Shown here one piece after another: positions 23,654 to 29,746 of a DNA stretch of 29,880 nucleotides. A model generated the notes under the pieces. It ran no database searches. It saw only the letters and a list, made by a program, of their open reading frames with translations, and was not told the origin of the DNA. The stretch's first letter is position 1, and each line of letters starts with the position of its first letter. The stretch comes from a virus: the IMG/VR virus record IMGVR_UViG_3300049432_000214, positions 1-29,880 of that record. One strand, written 5' to 3'. Made by a program: the position numbers and the translations under genes.

Positions 23654-24207
23654 TGGTCTCCGGGAGCTTTGAGGATCTGGCGCTCAGCGGGCCGGTGACG
23701 GTCCCGGCCCAGTCGCGCTTTGTGCGGATTGCTCGCCAGCGCATCGTCGGGGACGTGATTATCGAGACGCAGGCGAGCCATGTGGTGATCGAGGACTGCT
23801 ACATCGTGGGCCGGGTGATCGTTGCGGGCGGAGCGTTTCATTGCAGCCTGGACAACCTCTGGGTCGATGATGCGCCGGGGCACGGGGTGATGATTGGCGA
23901 CGGCGCGGGGATGGCGGGCTGCGGGAACTCCACCCGGCACGTCCATGTGCGGCGCGCTTTGGGCTGGGGCTTCCTGATTCAGAACCAGCAGGCGTTTCTG
24001 TTGGATGCGTCCTCAGCGGATGTGAGCGGGTCAGGCGGGATGCTGGCCGTCTCCGCGCACGGCACGTATCTCAGCCCCTCAGCGGAGTCGAACCCGATCG
24101 GGATGTCCTTTTTCGACTGTCGCGGGACGGTGATCGGGATGAACTTGCTCGACAACGCGGAGCCGTATCGGAACGGCGGCGCGAGTCTGATTCGCGTGCT
24201 CGACTAA
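23653..24207 (+). CDS. Right-handed beta-helix protein
   Basis: 184 aa, TGATG overlap with the adaptor gene. The sequence has repeating short strands with stacked hydrophobic residues (VVIEDCYIVGRVIV, LDNLWVDDAPGHGVMIGDG, RHVHVRRALGWGFLIQN, MSFFDCRGTVIGMNLLDN), spaced at about 20-25 residues, the signature of pectate-lyase-like beta-helices found in tailspike depolymerases. At 184 aa it is short for an enzyme spike (P22 gp9 is 667 aa) and lacks an N-terminal adaptor of its own; the gene before it may supply that. Catalytic residues cannot be assigned. No signal peptide. Confidence 0.65.
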   Translation: MVSGSFEDLALSGPVTVPAQSRFVRIARQRIVGDVIIETQASHVVIEDCYIVGRVIVAGGAFHCSLDNLWVDDAPGHGVMIGDGAGMAGCGNSTRHVHVRRALGWGFLIQNQQAFLLDASSADVSGSGGMLAVSAHGTYLSPSAESNPIGMSFFDCRGTVIGMNLLDNAEPYRNGGASLIRVLD

Positions 24208-24225
24208 AGGGTAGGGGAGGTAGGG

Positions 24226-24248
24226 GCCGCGTCCACGGCGGGCGCGGC
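24226..24248 (+). terminator. GC-rich hairpin after beta-helix gene
   Basis: GCCGCG and CGCGGC form a 6-bp stem with an 11-nt loop, 18 nt after the stop of the beta-helix gene. No T-run follows, so it is only a possible terminator or RNA 3'-end stabiliser. It is the first of three stem-loop elements in the 251-nt gap to the lysis genes. Confidence 0.4.
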
Positions 24249-24259
24249 GGCAGGGTGAG

Positions 24260-24359
24260 AACTGCTGAGTAATACATGTGCAGTTTGCTGAGGGCGGTCT
24301 GTAGCTAGCTACTACAGATTCTGTGCGTAGAGGCGTCTGCGCCGTTCCTCAGCAATTTT
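24260..24359 (+). ncRNA. Structured non-coding element before lysis genes
   Basis: In the gene-free gap, TTGCTGAGG at 24285-24293 pairs perfectly with CCTCAGCAA at 24347-24355, followed by TTTT. The 53 enclosed bases hold a 7-bp hairpin with a 7-nt loop (24298-24318) and a 4-bp hairpin GGCG/CGCC (24332-24343), giving a three-way junction. A second copy of TGCTGAG at 24263-24269 can compete for the same right arm and also lies in a 6-bp hairpin AACTGC/GCAGTT (24260-24285). A 10-codon frame with ATG at 24276 ends inside the 7-nt loop. No tRNA T-loop sequence is present. It may be an attenuator, a riboregulator or a small RNA; function is inference. Confidence 0.5.
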
Positions 24360-24380
24360 GACGCCAGTTAGAACCGTCAC

Positions 24381-24429
24381 GCGCGGCTCTGACCGTTTCC
24401 ACTTGCAGGTGGAGCAGGTTGAGCCGCGC
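24381..24429 (+). promoter_or_regulatory. 9-bp stem enclosing a hairpin, 5' of the lysis operon
   Basis: GCGCGGCTC at 24381-24389 pairs perfectly with GAGCCGCGC at 24421-24429; inside is a 5-bp hairpin TCCAC/GTGGA (24398-24413). TTTGTGTTT follows the right arm, and the ribosome-binding site of the next gene (GGAGAGAGG, 24442-24450) comes 12 nt later. The structure resembles a terminator placed in the leader of the lysis operon, so it may set the timing of lysis gene expression by attenuation. Confidence 0.45.
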
Positions 24430-24458
24430 TTTGTGTTTCGGGGAGAGAGGCTAGGCCA

Positions 24459-24707
24459 ATGACCGCACTGGATATTGACGCGGAGCGCGAAGTCGGCTCT
24501 CGCTTGCCGCGCGTGAATTGGGGCCTCGTCGCCGCGGTCCTGACGGTGCTTGGCTGGCTGTTGGCCGCCAGCTCCGGGGCGTTCGGGGACTACCGCAAGA
24601 CCGGGGACAGGGTGACGGTGCTGGAAACGCAGCGGGCCAATGACACCGATCGCATGGAAAGAATTGAGTCGAAACTCGACAGGCTCTTAGAACGGATCCG
24701 GCCGTGA
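24459..24707 (+). CDS. One-TM coiled-coil protein: holin or inner-membrane spanin candidate
   Basis: 82 aa, ATG behind GGAGAGAGG. A hydrophilic N-terminus (residues 1-19), one membrane helix at about 20-40 (NWGLVAAVLTVLGWLLAASSG), then a heptad-patterned helix at 49-79 (RVTVLETQRANDTDRMERIESKLDRLLER). This topology suits a small holin or hemolysin-XhlA-like protein, or an inner-membrane spanin with a periplasmic coiled coil. It is directly followed by the lytic transglycosylase (GTGA overlap), so a role in lysis is well supported, while the exact one is not. Confidence 0.7.
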   Translation: MTALDIDAEREVGSRLPRVNWGLVAAVLTVLGWLLAASSGAFGDYRKTGDRVTVLETQRANDTDRMERIESKLDRLLERIRP

Positions 24708-25171
24708 CGCCGTACCGCTCACTCATCGAGCACGCCGCCGCGCGCTATCGGCTGGATCCGAATCTTGTCGAAGCTGTGTGCATTGCGGAGTCCAGCGGGC
24801 TCACCAGTGCGTTTCGGTACGAGCCGGGCTTCTACACGCGGTACCTGAAAGGCAAGCCCGAATACGCCGGGATGATTCCGCAGCGGGTGTCCAGCTCCTA
24901 CGGCTTGCTCCAAGTGATGTACACGACCGCGCAGCAGTACGGCTATCAGGAGCCGCCGGAGCATCTGTTTGTCCCTGAGACTGGCTTGAAATACGGCTGC
25001 CTGCATCTCGCGGCGATGGTGGACTGGGCGGGCGGGAACGTGCGACAGGCACTCGCTGGGTACAACGGCGGGAAAGGCAATTGGAAAGCGGACCAGCCCC
25101 AACGATATGCCAGTCGCGTGCTGGCGCTCTATCGTTCGGTCGAACTCGCGCATCCCGCGGAGACGGTATGA
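24704..25171 (+). CDS. Lytic transglycosylase endolysin (SLT fold)
   Basis: 155 aa. The goose-lysozyme/SLT-like motifs are all present: catalytic Glu in CIAESSG (E29), the SYGLLQVM motif at about 65-72, and AGYNGGKGNW at 118-127. Such enzymes cleave the MurNAc-GlcNAc bond with formation of 1,6-anhydro-muropeptides. There is no signal peptide or membrane anchor, so release through a holin is expected. GTG start overlapping the previous stop. Could in principle be a virion-bound peptidoglycan enzyme, but position beside the membrane protein favours endolysin. Confidence 0.88.
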   Translation: MTPYRSLIEHAAARYRLDPNLVEAVCIAESSGLTSAFRYEPGFYTRYLKGKPEYAGMIPQRVSSSYGLLQVMYTTAQQYGYQEPPEHLFVPETGLKYGCLHLAAMVDWAGGNVRQALAGYNGGKGNWKADQPQRYASRVLALYRSVELAHPAETV

Positions 25172-25383
25172 GGCAGGTTCACCGCGTGAAGCGCCAGCCG
25201 CAGGCGAAGGTATTGAAGCTGCCCGTAGACCGCAAGGTCAACGGCCGCTCCCTGCTCACGGCTGAAGGGATCTTGCTGGAGAGCATCTGGGATGGCCGCG
25301 ATCCGCTACCGGGATCGGCCGAGTGGCCAGACGGGTTCAGGATGCACGAGCGGACGATTGGACATCCGGTGGTGACACGATGA
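25168..25383 (+). CDS. Small basic hypothetical protein, 71 aa
   Basis: 71 aa from ATG 25168, overlapping the transglycosylase stop (ATGA). The first 25 residues are strongly basic (MRQVHRVKRQPQAKVLKLPVD), the rest is mixed with Trp-Asp-Gly-Arg-Asp and a final HPVVTR. No membrane segment or known motif. The gene overlaps the next one by 4 nt in the same way, so it belongs to the lysis/tail operon. Function unknown. Confidence 0.5.
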   Translation: MRQVHRVKRQPQAKVLKLPVDRKVNGRSLLTAEGILLESIWDGRDPLPGSAEWPDGFRMHERTIGHPVVTR

Positions 25384-26606
25384 GCCGCGTTGTTCTGCAG
25401 GGCGCGCTGTACTCGTTCTGCCTGCCTGATGGCAGTTACGGTGGCGTGTTCCCCGGCTCGCATATCCAGACCTACCGCGAGCGCGTGGAGCTGCCCGGCG
25501 AAGACATCCTGTTCCTCGACGGCACGCGCTTTCAGGGCCGCATCTGCATGGCCGGACAGGGGCACTCATCGGGCTTCGCGTGGCTCTACGCCGATGGGAA
25601 GTGGCGGCATCTCGTCCAAACAGCACTCAACACGCACGAAACCTTCGGCGTCAATCCGTGCCGGTTCGATGGCGGCAAGCTGTACATCGCCACGTCTGGC
25701 TACAGCTACGACGTGCTCGACCTGGCGACGGGCGAAGTCGAATCGCACATGGCGCAGATCGGGACGCAGGGTATCCGCTACGTCGAGAACGGCGTACCCG
25801 TCTCAGGCGATGCGACCTACACCGCGCCTGGCGCGCAGCTCCACGAATACACCGTGCGCGGCGATGTCACCGCAGGGCAGGGCCACGAAAGCGGGCTGCT
25901 AGTGAATGGCCGCGTGCTTGAGCCTGGGCTCTGCTACTTCGTGCGCTTCGAGCGCAGCGGCGATGCACTGGCTATCGCCACGGTCAAATTACAGGACCGG
26001 CAAGCGGTGCTGCACTGGCTGACCGTCGCGGAGATTGCGAGCCTACCCAATCTGGGCACGACTGAACCCGATCCTGTCCCTGTTCCCCCTGTTCATCCAC
26101 CGGAGCCGACGCATATGGAAGACCAAAGCGCATTCGTTGCTAATCACCCGATGAAAGCCGTGCTCGGGAAGGGCGCGACGGAAATGGAGCGGGCCTATAA
26201 CGCCTTCCGGTTCGTCTGCGCCGTGGCGCGTGACCTTGGCCCTTTGTGGGGCGTGCAGAAGAAAGACGCGGGCGATTTCCTGCCACGGGTCAACGGGCAA
26301 GGCTACTGGGGCGACGGCCTGCGTACGCGTACGGGCGGGGTGGACATCGTGAACAGCCGCGAAGGCACCGACGCTGCACCAAGCTGGAACAATCCAAAAG
26401 ACGACGCCGATCCGAACACGTTTGCGGCCCCGCCGAGCGACGCCGAGATCGTGGCGGCGATGGGTGGGGCGCCAGTCGTGGTGCCACCTACGCCAGTCCC
26501 TGTGCCAGTCCCGACGCCGACGCCAGTACCGGTCGATGTCAGCGCACAGCTCACGGCGATTGAATCACGGCTGGCGAAGCTGGAAGCGTGGACGCGGGGG
26601 GTGTGA
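25380..26606 (+). CDS. Modular fibre-like protein with Pro-rich linkers
   Basis: 408 aa, ATGA overlap. Module 1 (residues 1-225) is beta-rich with repeated short strands and turns (LYIATSGYSYDVLDLATGEVE near 101-121), which could be a beta-propeller. A Pro linker (226-244) leads to module 2 (about 245-350), with AYNAFRFVCAVARDLGPLWG, then RTRTGGVDIVNSREG near 316-329 and SWNNP at 335-339, a pattern I have the impression recurs in uncultured phages. A second Pro/Val linker (364-386) and a short C-terminal coiled coil (387-404, LTAIESRLAKLEAW) complete it; the coiled coil suggests trimerisation. No signal peptide. Fibre or host-recognition role is inferred. Confidence 0.55.
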   Translation: MSRVVLQGALYSFCLPDGSYGGVFPGSHIQTYRERVELPGEDILFLDGTRFQGRICMAGQGHSSGFAWLYADGKWRHLVQTALNTHETFGVNPCRFDGGKLYIATSGYSYDVLDLATGEVESHMAQIGTQGIRYVENGVPVSGDATYTAPGAQLHEYTVRGDVTAGQGHESGLLVNGRVLEPGLCYFVRFERSGDALAIATVKLQDRQAVLHWLTVAEIASLPNLGTTEPDPVPVPPVHPPEPTHMEDQSAFVANHPMKAVLGKGATEMERAYNAFRFVCAVARDLGPLWGVQKKDAGDFLPRVNGQGYWGDGLRTRTGGVDIVNSREGTDAAPSWNNPKDDADPNTFAAPPSDAEIVAAMGGAPVVVPPTPVPVPVPTPTPVPVDVSAQLTAIESRLAKLEAWTRGV

Positions 26607-27028
26607 TGGCAGGCCCGGCCCGCTTCCTCGGCAAGCTCTATTTAGAGGACATGGGGAAAGGTCTGTTCATGACCACGGAACCCCTCGGGTTCTACTCCGC
26701 GAAGCTCGATACCGTCGTACAAGCCCCGGCTGGTCTCGTCACGGATCTGGCGTCGATTCCGCCGTATGTGCCGGGCTGGCTTGTGCCGAAGCTGGGCGAC
26801 TACGACTACGCCGCCATCATCCACGATGCCGCCTACAAAAACATGCTGCAGGACGCGATAGGCAATTGCTTCAGCGTGAACAAGAGCACAGCGGATGCGC
26901 TATTCCGAGAGGGCATGGAGGCAAGGGGCGTCAACAAGTTCAGGCGCTGGACTATGTGGCGCATGGTGAGCTGGTTCGGGAAAGGCGAGTTTGGTACGCG
27001 ATGCCGGGCAACCACGGCGACGACATGA
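26606..27028 (+). CDS. DUF1353 family protein
   Basis: 140 aa from ATG 26606, TGATG overlap. It carries the two signatures of DUF1353: GLVTDLASIPP at residues 43-53, and HDAAY at 73-77 with a second-helix acidic/His set. The family is widespread in phages and prophages near lysis or tail genes and has no established function; the conserved His/Asp pair has suggested a hydrolase. The C-terminus (residues 115-140) is basic and Trp-rich. Cotranscribed with its neighbours. Confidence 0.85.
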   Translation: MAGPARFLGKLYLEDMGKGLFMTTEPLGFYSAKLDTVVQAPAGLVTDLASIPPYVPGWLVPKLGDYDYAAIIHDAAYKNMLQDAIGNCFSVNKSTADALFREGMEARGVNKFRRWTMWRMVSWFGKGEFGTRCRATTATT

Positions 27029-27216
27029 AGTCCTGTTGTGCGCTGCGGCTGGCGATCCGCCGGTTCAAGGGTGAGGCGGGCGCACGCTTCACCTGTGCGA
27101 AGTGTGGGCAGAGCTTCCTCAGGCGCGAGTGGCGATGGGAACCGATCCGAACGGTGGAGGACATTCTCGACATGATGGCGACCGAACACGCGCGACAACA
27201 GCAGGTGCAGGAATGA
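27025..27216 (+). CDS. Small Cys-pair (zinc-ribbon-like) protein, 63 aa
   Basis: 63 aa, ATGA overlap. Two Cys pairs, C4/C5 near the start and CAKC at residues 24-27, can form a single zinc site. A helical acidic C-terminus (VEDILDMMATEHARQQQVQE) follows. The protein is too small for a catalytic role, and its function is unknown. The frame extends far upstream in a different composition, but that part overlaps the modular fibre gene and is a shadow. Confidence 0.6.
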   Translation: MKSCCALRLAIRRFKGEAGARFTCAKCGQSFLRREWRWEPIRTVEDILDMMATEHARQQQVQE

Positions 27217-27476
27217 AATTCAAACTTTGGTTACGCGGATTGCTGGCAGCGGCCATCAACAGCGCCGTCTCGGGCCTCTCCGTGATCGTGGCGGACTCCC
27301 AGACGTTCAACCTCTCCAGCGGTATCAAGCCCTTGCTGAGCGTGGTGGGGCTGTCGGCGGTGACAGGGGCGTTGCTATACCTGAAGCAGCATCCGCTCCC
27401 CGATCAGGACGAACTGGACACGATGCAGATTAAGCGGGAGCAGGTGGATGCGAAGGCGGAAGGGATTCTCCGGTGA
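27213..27476 (+). CDS. Two-TM holin candidate
   Basis: 87 aa, ATG in an ATGA overlap. Two membrane helices, about residues 8-27 (RGLLAAAINSAVSGLSVIVA) and 39-57 (KPLLSVVGLSAVTGALLYL), then a short loop and a charged tail (residues 58-87). Its length, two helices and charged C-terminus fit class II holins, and small proteins of this layout are frequent next to phage lysis genes. It lies 2 kb after the transglycosylase, in the same coupled operon. The alternative is that the 82-aa one-TM protein is the holin and this one an antiholin. Confidence 0.68.
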   Translation: MKFKLWLRGLLAAAINSAVSGLSVIVADSQTFNLSSGIKPLLSVVGLSAVTGALLYLKQHPLPDQDELDTMQIKREQVDAKAEGILR

Positions 27477-27763
27477 CGGACATCCCCGGCTCCGCGACAG
27501 ACGCCCTCAGACGAGCGGGGGAGTTACCGCCCCTCCCGCGCGAGCACCCTTTACAGGATGCACTGGATCAACTTGGCACGTCTGGCGAAGGACTGGCGCT
27601 CGACGCCTCCCGCGATCAGGCCGGGCATGTCGGGGTGACTGTCGAAGGCACGAAGCACCTCGGCAAAAGTTGGACAGTCAGCGCGGCGGCCCAATGGGCC
27701 AAAGGCGTTGGCTACGCGGCGATCGGCAAACTGCGATGGACCCCACGGAAGACACAACCATGA
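27473..27763 (+). CDS. Hypothetical protein, 96 aa
   Basis: 96 aa, GTG start in a GTGA overlap with the holin candidate. The N-terminal half is a soluble helical/Pro region; the C-terminal half contains GHVGVTVEGTKHLGKSWTVSAAAQWAKG, which reads like two antiparallel beta strands followed by a helix. No signal peptide or convincing membrane segment. Not recognised. Its last codons overlap the start of the next gene (ATGA). Confidence 0.5.
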   Translation: MTDIPGSATDALRRAGELPPLPREHPLQDALDQLGTSGEGLALDASRDQAGHVGVTVEGTKHLGKSWTVSAAAQWAKGVGYAAIGKLRWTPRKTQP

Positions 27764-29154
27764 ATATTCCCTCAGCCCTCTCATCACTCGACGCGATCAT
27801 TGCCTCGGCACAACAGGCCAAAGCGGATCTGACCGCTGTCGTACCGACCATCCTTGTCGTCCGTGCGGGGGAATCCCTGCAGGCGGCTCTGGACACGCAC
27901 TTGCCGGTGGAAGTCGAAGCCGGGGCGATCTTCGAGGGGCACTACACCGCGCCCTCGGGAACACGGCTCGCCTTCCGGGCGGGCTCTGGCGCGCACGGCA
28001 AGACGGGACCGGCACTCACGCTCTTGCCAGGCACGAAGGACAGCCACGTCATCGGGGGCGAGCTCACCTCGGACTACGCCGGGGAAGTGGTGCTGATCGG
28101 GAACAACGTGGATCAGCGCACACTGGCGGATCAACCGACAAATATCGGCTTCACAGGGACGCGCGTACCGATGCATCGGGGGCGGCGGGCGTTCGGCATC
28201 CATGCCTACCAGGTGACGCTGCAGGACTGCGAAGTCCTCGACTGCTGGAGCGCGGCGGGGGAAGACTCGCAAGCGGTCTACGTCGGCAACGCGCAGGGCG
28301 CGGTCACGCTCAACGGTGGACGGTATCAAGCGGGGAGCGAAGTGTTCTTAGCCGGTGGTGATGCGGTGAGAACGCCGGGTCTGGTGCCTGACGGGATCGT
28401 GCTCGACGGCGTGGAACTCTCCCGGCCGCTGTCGTGGCAGACGGATGGGGTCAAGCGCAAGGTCAAGAACCTGTTCGAGGTCAAGAGCGGGCGGCACGTC
28501 ATTCTCAGAAACTCGCGGCTCTCGGGCTGCTGGGCAGACGGGCAGACCGGCGAAGCCATCGTGTTGACCCCGGCCCTCGACGGCGCGAAGACAACCCCGG
28601 TGTCCATGAGCGGGATTGTCGAGGACGTGCTGATTGAGAACAACGACGTGCGGCACGTCGGGGCGACCTTCAACATCCTCGGCCGGAACTACAGCGCGTA
28701 TACCCCCACACCGCTCACCGGCCTGCTGGCGCGCAAGAACGTCTTTCTTGCCAGCAAGGCGCTGTACGGCGGGACGGGGCAGTTTGCCAAAATCGGCGGC
28801 GAGCCCGGCACGCTGACCTTTGAAGACAACATCATCGTCACAGACGGCTCCTCCCTGATCTACTTCTACCGGGGTTCCGTGATCGAGAGTGACGGATTCG
28901 TCCACGGCGCGGGCAACCTGCAAGCGCTCGCGTTCAGAGCCAACTACTCCACCATCGGGGCGTACGGGATCAACCTGGATGGCTACGCCAATGCGGGGGC
29001 AGGCGGACGAGCGGCTGTGACAGCACTGGATGTGAGCGGCAACACGTTCGGGGGCGGGACGCTGATGAAAGCAAACCTCCCGAGCAATACGTACCTCACG
29101 CGGGCGGCGTTCGATGCGCTGCCAGAGGTGCAAGCGGCGGTGGCCGGTGCATGA
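27760..29154 (+). CDS. Beta-helix spike/depolymerase-like protein
   Basis: 464 aa from ATG 27760 in an ATGA overlap; ATG 27736 is an in-frame alternative. After a helical first 40 residues, the protein has an opening strand (TILVVRAGESLQAALDTH, 33-50) typical of pectate-lyase-like beta-helices, then repeating strands: GTRLAFRAGSG, HVIGGELTSDYAGEVVLIG, YQVTLQDCEVLDCW, VYVGNAQGAVTLNGG, GIVLDGVELSRP, HVILRNSRLSG, VEDVLIENNDVRHVG. This fits an enzyme or receptor-binding spike. No N-terminal head-binding module is evident. The catalytic residues cannot be named by eye. A second receptor-binding protein beside 22349-24207. Confidence 0.7.
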   Translation: MNIPSALSSLDAIIASAQQAKADLTAVVPTILVVRAGESLQAALDTHLPVEVEAGAIFEGHYTAPSGTRLAFRAGSGAHGKTGPALTLLPGTKDSHVIGGELTSDYAGEVVLIGNNVDQRTLADQPTNIGFTGTRVPMHRGRRAFGIHAYQVTLQDCEVLDCWSAAGEDSQAVYVGNAQGAVTLNGGRYQAGSEVFLAGGDAVRTPGLVPDGIVLDGVELSRPLSWQTDGVKRKVKNLFEVKSGRHVILRNSRLSGCWADGQTGEAIVLTPALDGAKTTPVSMSGIVEDVLIENNDVRHVGATFNILGRNYSAYTPTPLTGLLARKNVFLASKALYGGTGQFAKIGGEPGTLTFEDNIIVTDGSSLIYFYRGSVIESDGFVHGAGNLQALAFRANYSTIGAYGINLDGYANAGAGGRAAVTALDVSGNTFGGGTLMKANLPSNTYLTRAAFDALPEVQAAVAGA

Positions 29155-29243
29155 CGTGGGCGGGTGGGTCATCGACTACGGCGACTATTGAGGCATCCCT
29201 ATGGAGAGCCGCCCCGTGTTGACCGCGCTCGTCGCCAAAGTGA

Positions 29244-29432
29244 TTGGCCGATGGCTGGGTGTGTCTGTCCGAAATATTGCCCTTAGCCGATGCCGTCGCC
29301 AAGCGCGAGGAAGACTGCCGATTCGTCCTACTGATCGACCCGGCCGACGAGATCGCGCTGGCGAACTATGAGCGGGCGATTCTGCCGATCAACCGCCCGC
29401 GCTTTCGAGACACGGCGTGCAATGGAGAGTGA
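29244..29432 (+). CDS. Small hypothetical protein, possibly 3' part of a frameshifted gene
   Basis: 62 aa from TTG 29244, with a stop directly upstream in the same frame. The product (VCLSEILPLADAVAKREEDCRFVLLIDPADEIALANYE) looks like a real helical protein. In the +1-related frame, an ATG at 29201 with TTGAGG 7 nt upstream starts a peptide (MESRPVLTALVAKVI) that reads well up to about 29245 and then turns into an Arg-rich shadow sequence until a stop at 29371. Joining the two frames would give a smooth 77-aa protein, so a sequence error, mutation or programmed shift is possible. No family recognised. Ends 11 nt into the next gene. Confidence 0.45.
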   Translation: MADGWVCLSEILPLADAVAKREEDCRFVLLIDPADEIALANYERAILPINRPRFRDTACNGE

Positions 29433-29601
29433 CTGTCCGCACTGCACAAACGATCGTGATTTAGAGCGGTTGGCGGATGGCCGGATGCTGTGTCCGGTGT
29501 GTGCAAAAACCTCGGGGGTACGCGATGCGACGGAGCCTGATCCTGTGCGTGCTGCTGTCGGGGAGCTGCGCGCTCCGACCCGCGCCAGCCGTGCGTCCTG
29601 A
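29422..29601 (+). CDS. Small zinc-ribbon protein
   Basis: 59 aa from ATG 29422, overlapping the upstream gene's end. CPHC at residues 5-8 and CPVC at 24-27 form a four-Cys zinc ribbon, and a soluble charged tail follows. Zinc ribbons of this size are common in phages as nucleic-acid or protein-binding accessory factors. The last 77 nt are shared with the start of the candidate lipoprotein gene in another frame. Confidence 0.55.
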   Translation: MESDCPHCTNDRDLERLADGRMLCPVCAKTSGVRDATEPDPVRAAVGELRAPTRASRAS

Positions 29602-29746
29602 AGCGCGAGGGCGGTACTTCATCCCGCTCGATGCCGGGGATCAGGATTTAGTGTGCGCGCTCACCCACATCAACGTGTCCGTGAATTTTTGCATGACAGT
29701 CGGGGAGTTTCGTTCGATCGCGTCGAGTCTCAAGGCCGAGCCGTAG
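29525..29746 (+). CDS. Candidate lipoprotein, possible outer-membrane spanin
   Basis: 73 aa from ATG 29525, with GGGG in the preceding 10 nt. N-terminus MRRSLILCVLLSGSCALRPAPA has a basic start, hydrophobic core and a lipobox-like LLSGSC with C15, though Ser at -3 is atypical. A Pro-rich segment follows, and then about 45 residues (YFIPLDAGDQDLVCALTHINVSVNFCM) of probable folded domain. Nested start inside another gene and Pro-rich lipoprotein character recall Rz1-type spanins, but it is not next to the Rz-like 82-aa gene. A minus-strand frame overlaps its second half. Confidence 0.45.
   Translation: MRRSLILCVLLSGSCALRPAPAVRPEARGRYFIPLDAGDQDLVCALTHINVSVNFCMTVGEFRSIASSLKAEP

Noticed and set aside
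24285-24355. tRNA gene
   Set aside because: A 7-bp/7-nt-loop hairpin inside a closing stem looks tRNA-like, but there is no T-loop GTTC-RA motif, D-arm or proper 7-bp acceptor geometry.
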